Notes under the pieces: generated by a model
What the model was told of the DNA's origin: nothing
The model's database searches: none
What the model saw: only the letters and a program-made list of their open reading frames with translations
Made by a program: the position numbers and the translations under genes
Shown: in pieces, positions 17,661-25,392 of the stretch
Position numbering within the stretch: position 1 is the stretch's first letter
How the letters are laid out: every line of letters begins with the position of its first letter
Source of the DNA: Microbacterium paraoxydans
GTDB lineage: Bacteria; Actinomycetota; Actinomycetes; Actinomycetales; Microbacteriaceae
Assembly: GCF_018224615.1 (NCBI RefSeq)
Contig: NZ_JAGTUK010000003.1
Coordinates: forward strand, 606,339 to 670,338
Direction: 5' to 3'
Length of the DNA stretch: 64,000 nucleotides

Positions 17661-18668
17661 TCACTCCGCGACCGGCGCGCTGCGCTTCTCGGCCCGCTTC
17701 TCCCGCGACGACGCCACGAGGCTCGCGATCGTCGCCACCGTCATCGACACGAGGATCACGCCCAGCGACACCATGTTGTCGATGTCGGGAACCCACTCGA
17801 CGTGCTGTCCGCCGTTGATGAACGGCAGTTCGTTCACGTGCAGCGCATGCAGGATCAGCTTGACGCCGATGAACCCGAGGATCACGGCGATGCCGTAGTG
17901 CAGGTAACGCAGGCGGTCGAGCAGATCGCCGAGCAGGAAGTACAGCTGCCGCAGGCCCATCAGCGCGAAGATGTTGGCGGCGAACACCAGGAAGCCGTTC
18001 GTCGTGATCTCGAAGATCGCCGGGATCGAGTCGATCGCGAAGATCAGGTCGGTCACGCCGATCGTGATGAAGACGATCACCATCGGGGTCCACATGCGCG
18101 TGCCGTCGACCGTGGTGCGGATCTTCGACCCGTCGTAGGTCTCGCTGATGTCGATGCGGCGGCGCAGGAGCCGGACGATGAAGTTCTCACGCTTCACGTC
18201 GTCGTCGTGCTCCCCCTCCGGCATCGCCTGACGGATCGCCGTGTAGACCAGGAACGCGCCGAACACGTAGAAGATCGGCGAGAAGTTCTCGATCACCGCG
18301 ACGCCGACCAGGATGAACAGCCCGCGCAGGATCAGCGCGATGATGATGCCCACCATCAGCACCTGCTGCTGGAGGCGCCGCGGCACGGCGAACTGCGCCA
18401 TGATCAGCACGAACACGAACAGGTTGTCGACCGAGAGGCTGTACTCGAGGGCCCATCCGGTGATGAAGTCGCCCGCGTTCTGCCAGCCGCTCACGTTCCC
18501 CAGCAGCACGGCGAACAACAGCGCGAGCCCGACGTAGAACACCACCCAGAGCGTGGACTCCTTGGTCGAGGGGATGTGCGGCCGCAACCGGATGAGCAGG
18601 AGGTCGCCGATCAGGATGATCGTGAGGACGATCATCGAGCTGATCTCGAACCAGACGGGGATGTCCAA
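17661..18668 (-). CDS. TerC/Alx family membrane protein (manganese-linked transporter)
   Basis: Integral membrane protein of the TerC family, many members of which export Mn2+. About nine hydrophobic helices; the two conserved acidic intramembrane motifs are present: ALEYSLSVDNLFVFVLIM and TDLIFAIDSIPAIFEIT. With a TTG start at 18668 (preceded by GAAAGG about 12 nt away) the protein has 335 aa and begins in the first membrane helix (DIPVWFEISSMIVL); the open frame continues upstream into the riboswitch, so a more distal start is unlikely. Expression is probably controlled by the yybP-ykoY element directly upstream. Confidence 0.9.
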   Translation of the reverse strand: MDIPVWFEISSMIVLTIILIGDLLLIRLRPHIPSTKESTLWVVFYVGLALLFAVLLGNVSGWQNAGDFITGWALEYSLSVDNLFVFVLIMAQFAVPRRLQQQVLMVGIIIALILRGLFILVGVAVIENFSPIFYVFGAFLVYTAIRQAMPEGEHDDDVKRENFIVRLLRRRIDISETYDGSKIRTTVDGTRMWTPMVIVFITIGVTDLIFAIDSIPAIFEITTNGFLVFAANIFALMGLRQLYFLLGDLLDRLRYLHYGIAVILGFIGVKLILHALHVNELPFINGGQHVEWVPDIDNMVSLGVILVSMTVATIASLVASSREKRAEKRSAPVAE

Positions 18669-18705
18669 CGGCGCACTGCACCTTTCGCGAGGGGTCGGTG
18701 ATGTT

Positions 18706-18804
18706 CGAAAGTCTCTCCCCCGCACCGAAGTGCGTCGCGCGCCCGGAGCAGCGGTGTCGGTGCTCGTGATGACGTTACGCGCGGGTCCGGGATACTCCCT
18801 CTCG
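18706..18804 (-). ncRNA. yybP-ykoY manganese riboswitch upstream of terC
   Basis: On the minus strand the segment starts CGAGAGGGAGTA and ends GGGGAGAGACTTTCG. The first six bases CGAGAG pair with the terminal CTTTCG to form P1 (one G-U). Adjacent are the hallmark AGGGAGTA at the 5' side and GAGAC at the 3' side, the internal GTCATCACG with the later CACCGAC, and a hairpin GCAC-TTCG-GTGC just before the closing helix. The order and spacing follow the yybP-ykoY consensus (GGGGAGUA ... CGUCA ... CACCG ... hairpin ... AGACCUUU). This class binds Mn2+ and commonly controls TerC-type exporters. The element ends about 37 nt before the proposed start. Confidence 0.85.
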
Positions 18805-18925
18805 CCGGAGCCATGCTACCGGAGCATCGGGCCGCCGGAGCGACCGATCACACGCGGAAACCGCGATCTGAGACGATGGGCCCGATCGCGACACTCACCG
18901 GTGAGAGACACCGAACGGACACCCG

Positions 18926-19483
18926 ATGCCTTCCCAGACGATTGACCAGAGGTGGGCGGCGCAGGCCGCGGCCGGCGACGAGAGCGCCTTCCGCGAGCTG
19001 TACCGTGCCCACGTGCGACCCGTGTACTGGATCGCGCAGGGCATCCTCGCCTCCCCCGCCGACGCCGAGGACGTGACCCAGGAGACGTTCGTGGTCGCGT
19101 GGCGCAAGCTCCCCGGCCTCGAACTCCAGGGCGAGTCGATCCTGCCCTGGCTCGCGACGATCTGCCGGTTCCAGGCGGCGAACCGCCTTCGGCAGCGTCG
19201 TCGGGATCAGGCGCACACGGCCGACGCCGTCGAGGAAGAACTGGCAGACACGGTCAGCGTGGAGGAGCAGGTGATCACCGCTGCGCTCGCCGACCGGATC
19301 GCCGCCGAGGTGGGCACGCTGAGCGAACTCGACCGCGAGATCTTCCGGCTGTGCGCATCGGAGGGCTACGCGTATCAGGCCGCGGCGGAAGAGCTCGGAG
19401 TCACGCACGCGGTCGTCCGGACCCGTCTCTCGCGAGTGCGCACGCAGTTGCGCGGCGCCGTGAAGGAAGTGAGAGACGCATGA
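18926..19483 (+). CDS. ECF-type RNA polymerase sigma factor
   Basis: A 185-aa sigma-70 family factor of the extracytoplasmic-function size class. Region 2 covers residues ~15-70 (FRELYRAHVRPVYWIAQ, then ADAEDVTQETFVVAWRKL), and region 4 the last ~60 residues (LSELDREIFRLCASEGYAYQAAAEELGVTHAVVRTRLSRVR), a helix-turn-helix for the -35 element. There is no region 3 or 1.1. The stop overlaps the next gene by 4 bp (ATGA). The DUF4349 partner has a membrane anchor and a cytoplasmic N-terminus and could act as anti-sigma factor; that is inference from gene order. Confidence 0.9.
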   Translation: MPSQTIDQRWAAQAAAGDESAFRELYRAHVRPVYWIAQGILASPADAEDVTQETFVVAWRKLPGLELQGESILPWLATICRFQAANRLRQRRRDQAHTADAVEEELADTVSVEEQVITAALADRIAAEVGTLSELDREIFRLCASEGYAYQAAAEELGVTHAVVRTRLSRVRTQLRGAVKEVRDA

Positions 19484-20634
19484 ACGCACAGACCCCCGAT
19501 GAGCTCCCCGAGCTGTCCGACGAGACCATGGCCCGCATCGAGCACGCCGTCTTCGCCGAGATCGCCGAGGAGCGCGCGCCTGTGCGGCCCGCGCAGGCGA
19601 AGGCGCACCGTCGCCGGCGGGCCTGGCTCACCGGCGGCGGCATCGCGGCGGCCTTCGTCGTCGGGGTGCTGGTGACCCCGCCGATCCTCGACAGCGTGGG
19701 GGGCTCCGCGGTCTCCACGGTGGAGGGGCTGAGCCTGCCGGGCGACGCCGTGACCGAGTCCACCGACGCCGCGCCCGAAGGCACGGTGCCGGTGGCGCCC
19801 GGCTCACTGCCGGACGGCGCGCGCTCCGACACCGGCGGTGGTGCACTGCCCGGGGTGACGATGCCGGGCACCTCCACGTCGGATGAGGCCGCGGCGGACT
19901 CCGACCGGGAGATCATCACGACCGCGCAGGCGACCGTGCAGGTGAAGAGCATCCCCGACGCCGCCGACGCCATCGCGGCGCTCGCGGAGGAGAAGGGCGG
20001 CTACGTCGAGAGCACCGAGGTGGGCAAGGCGCTCGCGGTGGACGACACCCGCGCCCCCGCGCCCACGGACTCCGCGTACGGCTGGATCAGCGTCCGGGTG
20101 CCCTCGGCCGACCTCACCGTCGTGATCTCGGCGCTCGGCGAGACCGGCGAGGTGCTGTCGTCGTCGACGTCGAAACAGGACGTCACCTCCACCGCGATCG
20201 ACCTCCAGGCGCGCGTCGACTCCACCAGGGCGTCCGTCGAGCGACTCACGCAGCTCATGGCGCAGTCCGGCAGCGTGTCGGAGCTGATCGAGGCCGAGGT
20301 CGCACTGACCGAACGGCAGGCGCAGCTGGAGTCGTACGAACAGCAGCTCGCGGCCCTCGACGACCAGGTGGCGATGTCGTCGCTGCAAGTACAGCTGACG
20401 AAGGCCGCGGCGCCGAGCACGGCCGATCCCGCGGGCTTCGGCGACGGGCTCTTGGCCGGATGGAACGGACTGGTCGTGTCGCTGAACGCGCTCGTGATCG
20501 CGGTGGGCTTCCTGCTCCCCTGGCTCGCGGTCGCCGCCGTGGTGGTGCTCGTCGTCTGGCTGATCCGTCGGGCGCGCCGCACGCGCCGGGCCCGGTCGTC
20601 CGTGGCCGCAGCCCGCGCCGACGACGAGGACTGA
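19480..20634 (+). CDS. DUF4349 membrane protein, possible anti-sigma partner
   Basis: A 384-aa membrane protein. The first ~45 residues are acidic then basic and presumably cytoplasmic (DELPELSDETMARIEHAVFAEI, resembling the short N-terminal segments of anti-sigma factors), followed by a membrane helix near 50-68, a Ser/Thr/Pro-rich linker, and the DUF4349 domain from about residue 145 (ITTAQATVQVKSIPDAADAI). The domain includes a long coiled-coil (DSTRASVERLTQLMAQSGSVSELI...). A second helix (WLAVAAVVVLVVWLI) and a basic tail end the protein. Coupled to the sigma gene by ATGA. Function is not established. Confidence 0.82.
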   Translation: MNAQTPDELPELSDETMARIEHAVFAEIAEERAPVRPAQAKAHRRRRAWLTGGGIAAAFVVGVLVTPPILDSVGGSAVSTVEGLSLPGDAVTESTDAAPEGTVPVAPGSLPDGARSDTGGGALPGVTMPGTSTSDEAAADSDREIITTAQATVQVKSIPDAADAIAALAEEKGGYVESTEVGKALAVDDTRAPAPTDSAYGWISVRVPSADLTVVISALGETGEVLSSSTSKQDVTSTAIDLQARVDSTRASVERLTQLMAQSGSVSELIEAEVALTERQAQLESYEQQLAALDDQVAMSSLQVQLTKAAAPSTADPAGFGDGLLAGWNGLVVSLNALVIAVGFLLPWLAVAAVVVLVVWLIRRARRTRRARSSVAAARADDED

Positions 20635-20643
20635 CGCGGCTCC

Positions 20644-20688
20644 ACGCGGCGCAGATCACTCATGATGGGTGGCCTGCGCCGCGTCTTT
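20644..20688 (+). terminator. rho-independent terminator after the DUF4349 gene
   Basis: An 11-bp perfect stem, ACGCGGCGCAG (20644-20654) with CTGCGCCGCGT (20674-20684), is followed by CTTT. It lies 10 bp after the DUF4349 stop and just before the ArsR promoter. The 19-nt loop is long. Confidence 0.7.
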
Positions 20689-20707
20689 CCGAGGTATACA
20701 AGAACCC

Positions 20708-20736
20708 TTGTGCAGTTTCGCGGTCGCACCTAGCGT
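20708..20736 (+). promoter_or_regulatory. sigma-70-type promoter of the ArsR-family gene
   Basis: A -35 box TTGTGC at 20708-20713 and a -10 box TAGCGT at 20731-20736 are separated by exactly 17 bp. The GTG start of the regulator is 8 nt after the -10 box, so transcription would begin at or next to the start codon (leaderless mRNA). This is the best-formed promoter of that type in the window. Confidence 0.65.
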
Positions 20737-20744
20737 GATCCTCC

Positions 20745-21293
20745 GTGGAAGACATCTCCGTGATCACCGCCGTGCACCATCCGCTCCGCCGCCGCATCTA
20801 CGACTACCTCCTCCTGTACGGCACCTGCCAGGTGACCACGCTCGCGCGCGCACTCGACAGCCAGGTGGGCAGCATCAGCCACCACCTGCGCATGCTCGAA
20901 CGTGCCGGCGTCGTCGAGCGAGCGCCCGACCCGTCCGGGGACCGGCGCACGAGCTGGTGGCGGGTCGCACGGCGCGGCCTCACCTGGTCGGTCGACGACT
21001 TCGCCGATTCCCCCGCGGACGCCCTGCTCGCCAGAGAGGCACAGCGGCAGGGCATCCGCATGCAGATCGAACGGCTGCAGCGCTGGCACCGCCACCGGGA
21101 CGACCCCGCGTACCGCGACTACGACGCGTCCAACACCGAGACCACCGCCTGGGCCTCACCCGACGAACTGCGTGATCTCTCGGGGCGACTGCTGGAGACT
21201 ATCCGCGAGTGGCAGCGCGCGATCGACCCCGATGACGGGCAGCAGCGTGTGCCGGTGTTCGTGTTCGCGCACGCGTTCCCCACGGAGCCCTGA
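20745..21293 (+). CDS. ArsR-family HTH transcriptional regulator
   Basis: A 182-aa winged-helix regulator. The DNA-binding domain covers residues ~5-75: AVHHPLRRRIYDYLLLYG, then the recognition helix LDSQVGSISHHLRMLERAGVVERA and a wing with DRRTSWWRV. The remaining ~100 residues form an alpha-helical effector/dimer domain without metal-binding cysteines, so it is not a classical metal sensor. The GTG start lies next to a good promoter. It ends TGATG with the MFS gene, a one-base overlap, so the regulator probably controls that exporter. The ligand is unknown. Confidence 0.85.
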   Translation: MEDISVITAVHHPLRRRIYDYLLLYGTCQVTTLARALDSQVGSISHHLRMLERAGVVERAPDPSGDRRTSWWRVARRGLTWSVDDFADSPADALLAREAQRQGIRMQIERLQRWHRHRDDPAYRDYDASNTETTAWASPDELRDLSGRLLETIREWQRAIDPDDGQQRVPVFVFAHAFPTEP

Positions 21294-22534
21294 TGACCGC
21301 GGTCACGGAACCCGTCGAGCTCACGCCGCCACCACCCTTCCGCCGTGACCGGATGGTGCAGGCCTGGATCGGGGTGAAGGCCCTGTCCGACGCCGGCGAC
21401 GCGCTCTGGACCATCGCCCTGGCGTGGACAGCGGTGCAGATCGCCTCCCCCGCGGTCGCCGGTCTCATCGTGGCCGCCGGGACCGTGCCGCGGGCGCTGA
21501 TCCTGCTGTTCGGCGGAGTCCTCGCCGACCGCGTGGACGCCCGCCGCGTGATGCTGCTGTTCACCGTGGCCCGTGTCGCCGTGCTGGTCACGGTCGCCCT
21601 GTGGGTGCTGGCGACGCCGCCGACCGTCACCGTGCTGCTGCTCGCCGCGGTGGCCTTCGGGGTGTGCGACGCGTTCTACGAGCCGTCGGCCGGCACCGTC
21701 GCTCGTCAGCTCGTCCGCACGTCCGACCTCCCGTCGTACGGGGCCGCGGCGCAGACGGCCTCGCGCCTCGGCACGATGGGCGGCGCCGCGGTGGGTGGTC
21801 TGGTGGTCGCGCACGCCGGGCTCGCGGGAAGTGCCTCGGTCAACGCGCTCACCTTCACGGTCGTGCTGGCGTTCCTCGCGTTGGGGCTGCGCCCGCGGTT
21901 CCGCCTCGCCCGGGCCCCGCGCGAGTCCACACTGCGGGGCATCGCCGCCGGGTTCGCCCACCTCGCCGCGAACCGGCCCACGCGCACCCTGGTGCTCGCC
22001 CTGTCCGGACTGAATCTGGCCGTCGGGCCCGCGGTCGGGATCGGGCTGGCGCTGCGTGCCGACGAGGCAGGGTGGGGCGCGCCGGCCGTCGGATTGTTCG
22101 AGGCGCTGCTCGGCCTCGGTGCCGCGCTCGGCGCGATCACGGTCGCGGCCTGGCGACCACGGCGCGAGGCGTACAGCGGCTTCTGGGCCCTGGTGGTCCA
22201 GGGCGCAGGGATCGTCGCGCTCGGCATCGGACCGGCGTGGACGGTGGGCGCGGCGGCGTTCCTCATCGGCGGCACGGCCGGATTCGCATCCGTGCTGCTC
22301 AGCGCGACGTTCTCCGCGACCGTCGACACCGCGTATCTCGGCCGGATGGGCGCGCTCACCCGCCTCGGCGACGACTGCCTGATGCCGGTGGCGATGGCGG
22401 GCTTCGGGGCGCTCGCCTCCGCAACCGCGATCTGGGTGCCGTTCGCGGTCTTCGGCACGACGATGATGGCGCTCATGATCGTCCCGCTGGCCCATCCAGA
22501 GTTCCGCGCGCTGTCGTTGCGGCCTGCCCGCTGA
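21293..22534 (+). CDS. MFS transporter, drug-exporter type
   Basis: A 413-aa major facilitator with about 12 hydrophobic segments. The loop 2-3 motif of the superfamily is seen as GGVLADRVDARRVM near residues 70-83, and the protein resembles the MFS_3/enterobactin-exporter-like group (FYEPSAGTVARQLV near 125-138 fits the PA-type motif of that group). Translationally coupled to the ArsR-type regulator upstream, so it is likely an efflux pump induced by the regulator's ligand. Substrate cannot be inferred. Confidence 0.85.
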   Translation: MTAVTEPVELTPPPPFRRDRMVQAWIGVKALSDAGDALWTIALAWTAVQIASPAVAGLIVAAGTVPRALILLFGGVLADRVDARRVMLLFTVARVAVLVTVALWVLATPPTVTVLLLAAVAFGVCDAFYEPSAGTVARQLVRTSDLPSYGAAAQTASRLGTMGGAAVGGLVVAHAGLAGSASVNALTFTVVLAFLALGLRPRFRLARAPRESTLRGIAAGFAHLAANRPTRTLVLALSGLNLAVGPAVGIGLALRADEAGWGAPAVGLFEALLGLGAALGAITVAAWRPRREAYSGFWALVVQGAGIVALGIGPAWTVGAAAFLIGGTAGFASVLLSATFSATVDTAYLGRMGALTRLGDDCLMPVAMAGFGALASATAIWVPFAVFGTTMMALMIVPLAHPEFRALSLRPAR

Positions 22535-22621
22535 GCTGCGGTCGCGAGCGGCCGACGTGGCGCGATTCCGTCATCCACAGGCGGCGACGGCGCACCTGCG
22601 CCCGCCCGTAGCCTCGTCCGC

Positions 22622-23932
22622 ATGACGCACGCCACCGACACCCCGCCCCGCACCGCTCTCGCCGGACGCGACCTGACCCTCGATCTCGCCCGCGTGGTCT
22701 GCGTGATCCTGGTCGTCGGCATCCACCTCCTTTTCGTCGGCGTCGGACGACGCGACGACGGCGGACTCGTCATCGAACGGACAGCCGAGCACCTCCCGTT
22801 CTTCGACGTGGCGACGTGGTTCCTCGACATCATGCCGCTGTTCTTCGTGGTGGGCGGCTACGCGCTGCGGGCGGGATGGCGCTCTGCGATGGCGCGCGGC
22901 GAATCCGCCGACCGGTTCATCCGGGTCCGCCTCGCCCGTCTGGCACGACCCGCGCTGCCGCTCTTCGTGTTCCTGACGGTTGCGCTCGGTGGCGCCCTCG
23001 CTCTCGGCGTGGATCCGGACCTCGTCGACACGATCGCGATCGGCGTCGGCTCGCCGCTGTGGTTCCTGGCGGCGTACCTGCTCGTCCAGGCCTGCGCGCC
23101 AGGCATGATGCGGTTGCACGAGCGGTTCGGTGTGCGCGTGCCGATGGTGCTCCTCGCCGCCTCGCTGCTGGTCGACGTCGTCCGCCTCGTGCTCGTCGCG
23201 GGGATCCTCGACATCGGTCCCGTGCCGGCCACCGGCTACGGCTTCGGACACGAACTTTTCGGCGTTCCCAACGTGTTCGCGGTGTGGCTGTTCGCCCAGC
23301 AGGTGGGCTTCTTCCTTTTCGACGGATGGTTCGCGCGACGATCGGTCGCGCAGCTGCTCGCCCTGGTGCTCGGCGGGTACGGTGCGCTGGGGGCTCTGGT
23401 GGCGGTCGCCGGGTATCCCACGAGCATGCTCGCGAACCAGTGGCCTCCGAGCGCGCCGCTCGCCGTGCTCGCCGTGGTCCAGGCCGCGACCCTGGCGCTG
23501 CTGCATCGTCCCCTCACAATGCTCATGCGAACCAAGGCCGCACAGGGGGTCGTGCTCGTGGTCGGTTCCCGACTGATGACCGTCTATCTCTGGCATCTGC
23601 CCGTGATCCTGCTGCTCACCGGACTCGAGCTGCTGCTCCCGCTTCCTCTGCCGACGCCCGGGAGCATCTCGTGGTGGTCGACCCGCCCGCTGTTCCTCCT
23701 GGCGGTGCTCGCGGTGGTGTGGCTCGCGTCGCTGCGGCTCGTGCGCTTCGAGGTGCTTCCCCGCATCGCCGCACTCCGCTTCCCCTCACCGGTCGCCACG
23801 GTCGCCGCGGTGGTCGTCTTCGCAGCCCCGATCCTCGGCATCACCCTGTACGGTCTCGATCCGGTGCTGGCGGCCACGGCCACCGCCGCGACCGCCGTCG
23901 CGCTCTGGCTCACGGGTGGTCGCCCTGCGTGA
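22622..23932 (+). CDS. acyltransferase family 3 membrane protein
   Basis: A 436-aa integral membrane acyltransferase of the OafA/acyltransferase 3 family. The N-terminal signature is present: LTLDLARVVCVILVVGIHL with the conserved arginine and histidine, then FFVVGGYALRAGW and the basic loop RFIRVRLARLARPALPLFVF. About ten membrane helices follow. Such proteins O-acylate cell-surface glycans or secondary metabolites. A TAGCCT box lies 7 nt before the ATG, consistent with a leaderless transcript. No glycan gene neighbours show the acceptor. Confidence 0.87.
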   Translation: MTHATDTPPRTALAGRDLTLDLARVVCVILVVGIHLLFVGVGRRDDGGLVIERTAEHLPFFDVATWFLDIMPLFFVVGGYALRAGWRSAMARGESADRFIRVRLARLARPALPLFVFLTVALGGALALGVDPDLVDTIAIGVGSPLWFLAAYLLVQACAPGMMRLHERFGVRVPMVLLAASLLVDVVRLVLVAGILDIGPVPATGYGFGHELFGVPNVFAVWLFAQQVGFFLFDGWFARRSVAQLLALVLGGYGALGALVAVAGYPTSMLANQWPPSAPLAVLAVVQAATLALLHRPLTMLMRTKAAQGVVLVVGSRLMTVYLWHLPVILLLTGLELLLPLPLPTPGSISWWSTRPLFLLAVLAVVWLASLRLVRFEVLPRIAALRFPSPVATVAAVVVFAAPILGITLYGLDPVLAATATAATAVALWLTGGRPA

Positions 23933-23942
23933 CCGGGCGACA

Positions 23943-23983
23943 ACGACGAAAGCCCCCCGGGCAAACCGGAGGGCTTTCGTCGT
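23943..23983. terminator. bidirectional hairpin terminator between acyltransferase and tRNA-Glu
   Basis: ACGACGAAAGCCC (23943-23955) pairs with GGGCTTTCGTCGT (23971-23983), a 13-bp perfect stem. It lies between two converging units, 10 bp after the acyltransferase stop and just past the 3' end of the tRNA, so it can serve both. U-tracts are poor on both sides. Confidence 0.7.
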
Positions 23984-23989
23984 GTTGTG

Positions 23990-24062
23990 TGACCCCAGCG
24001 GGATTCGAACCCGCGTTACCGCCGTGAGAGGGCGGCGTACTAGGCCGCTATACGATGGGGCC
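23990..24062 (-). tRNA. tRNA-Glu (anticodon CTC)
   Basis: A 73-nt cloverleaf on the minus strand. The acceptor stem pairs GGCCCCA at the 5' end with TGGGGTC at the 3' end (one G-U), with discriminator A. The anticodon stem CCGCC/GGCGG encloses the loop CTCTCAC, giving CTC, which reads GAG. The T-arm contains the GGTTCGAATCC loop motif. CCA is not encoded. In actinobacteria gltX, also in this window, charges this tRNA. Confidence 0.96.
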
Positions 24063-24214
24063 GTCTGGCGGAGCGTTTCCGTCCCGCGACAACCGTTCAA
24101 GTATGGCATGGCATTTCTCCGCGCGCCAAATCGACGCCGCAGGGACGCGACGCCCGGGCGTGGCGCGCCGCCGGGGTGATTGCCGCAGCGACCGTGGAGG
24201 GGTTGACTCGTGTC

Positions 24215-24853
24215 ATGCGCGTCTCCAAGTTCGAACATGCCGCCCTCCGCCTCGACCTCAACGGCCAGACCCTCTTGGTCGACCCGGGCTCGTTCACGAC
24301 CCCGCCCGACGACCTCAGCGGACTGGTAGGGGTGGTGCTCACCCACGAGCATCCCGATCACTGGACTCCGGAACAGTTGGATCGGATCCTGCGCGCCGCA
24401 CCCGGCACGCCCGTCTATGGACCCGAGGGGGTCGCGCGGGCGGCGGAGGGCTACGACATCACGGTCGTCTCTCCCGGCGACACCGTCGAGGTCGGGCCTT
24501 TCACGCTGCGCTTCTTCGGCGGCACCCACGCCGTGATCCACTCGTCCATCCCGACCATCGACAACGTCGGCGTGCTGGTCAACGATGAGCTCTACTATCC
24601 GGGCGACTCGTACGCGGTACCGGAGGGCGTCGACGTGCCGACCCTGGCCGCACCGCTCGGCGGTCCGTGGCTCAAGATCGGCGAGGCGATGGACTACGTG
24701 CTCGCGGTCAAGCCGCGCCGCGCGTTCGGCACCCATGACATGACGCTCTCCGTGATCGGGCGCAACATGCATCGGCAGCGCCTGCAGTGGGCGACCGAGC
24801 AGCACGGCGGCGAGTTCTTCGTGCTGGATCCCGGCGACTCGCTCGACCTGTGA
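24215..24853 (+). CDS. MBL-fold metallo-hydrolase
   Basis: A 212-aa metallo-beta-lactamase-fold protein of the UlaG-like/RNase Z-related group. The metal-binding motif THEHPDHW lies near residues 43-50; further ligands are likely the His of FFGGTHAVIHSS, the Asp of YYPGDSY and the His of FGTHDM. The protein is close to the short MBL hydrolases without an added domain. ATG 24215 is chosen, with GGAGGGG about 13 nt upstream; an upstream in-frame codon at 24176 would add 13 residues. The stop overlaps the GNAT start (GTGA). Confidence 0.85.
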   Translation: MRVSKFEHAALRLDLNGQTLLVDPGSFTTPPDDLSGLVGVVLTHEHPDHWTPEQLDRILRAAPGTPVYGPEGVARAAEGYDITVVSPGDTVEVGPFTLRFFGGTHAVIHSSIPTIDNVGVLVNDELYYPGDSYAVPEGVDVPTLAAPLGGPWLKIGEAMDYVLAVKPRRAFGTHDMTLSVIGRNMHRQRLQWATEQHGGEFFVLDPGDSLDL

Positions 24854-25392
24854 GCACGGCACCGTCGGCCGCCCCGCGACGACTGCTCCCCCGTCCGACC
24901 GCGCGGCTCGTGTTCCGGGAGATGACCGAGGCCGACCTGGACGACCTCGCCGCGCTCCTCGGCGACCCCGCGGTGATGACGTACTACCCCGCGCCGAAGA
25001 CCCGGGCGGAGAGTGCGGAGTGGATCGCGCGGATGCGCGAGCGCTATGCGAGAGACGGGCACGGACTGTGGACCGTGGAGACCCGCGACGGCACGTTCGT
25101 CGGCGACTGCGGACTCACGTGGCAATCGTCCAACGGCAGGCCCGTGCTCGAGGTCGGCTACCACGTGCGGCGCGAGCTCCAGGGGCGGGGCTATGCCACC
25201 GAGGCCGCGCGCGCCTGCGTCGAGCTCGTCGCGCGTGAACTCGCACCGACGCTGTTGACCGCGATCATCCACCCCGACAACACCGCGTCGCGCCGAGTCG
25301 CGGAGAACCTGGGCATGCGGCACATCGAGGATGACCGTGCGCACGAGTGGATCGTGCGCACGGTCATGGGGATGACGGTCGAGCCGGACTAG
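24850..25392 (+). CDS. GNAT family N-acetyltransferase (RimJ/RimL-like)
   Basis: A 180-aa GCN5-related acetyltransferase. After an N-terminal TARLVFREMTEADLDDLAALL, typical of the RimJ/RimL-like (Acetyltransf_3) group, come the substrate-binding middle and the acetyl-CoA motif ELQGRGYATEAARAC near residue 115, then IIHPDNTASRRVAENLGM, the family's C-terminal signature. The GTG start overlaps the TGA of the MBL gene by 4 bp. Its last 4 bp overlap the convergent aminopeptidase gene. The acceptor is unknown; it may be a protein N-terminus or a small amine. Confidence 0.87.
   Translation: MSTAPSAAPRRLLPRPTARLVFREMTEADLDDLAALLGDPAVMTYYPAPKTRAESAEWIARMRERYARDGHGLWTVETRDGTFVGDCGLTWQSSNGRPVLEVGYHVRRELQGRGYATEAARACVELVARELAPTLLTAIIHPDNTASRRVAENLGMRHIEDDRAHEWIVRTVMGMTVEPD

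Noticed and set aside
18841..18925. Autoregulatory ECF promoter before the sigma gene
   Set aside because: GGAAAC at 18855 is not followed by a fitting -10 box at 16-17 bp.
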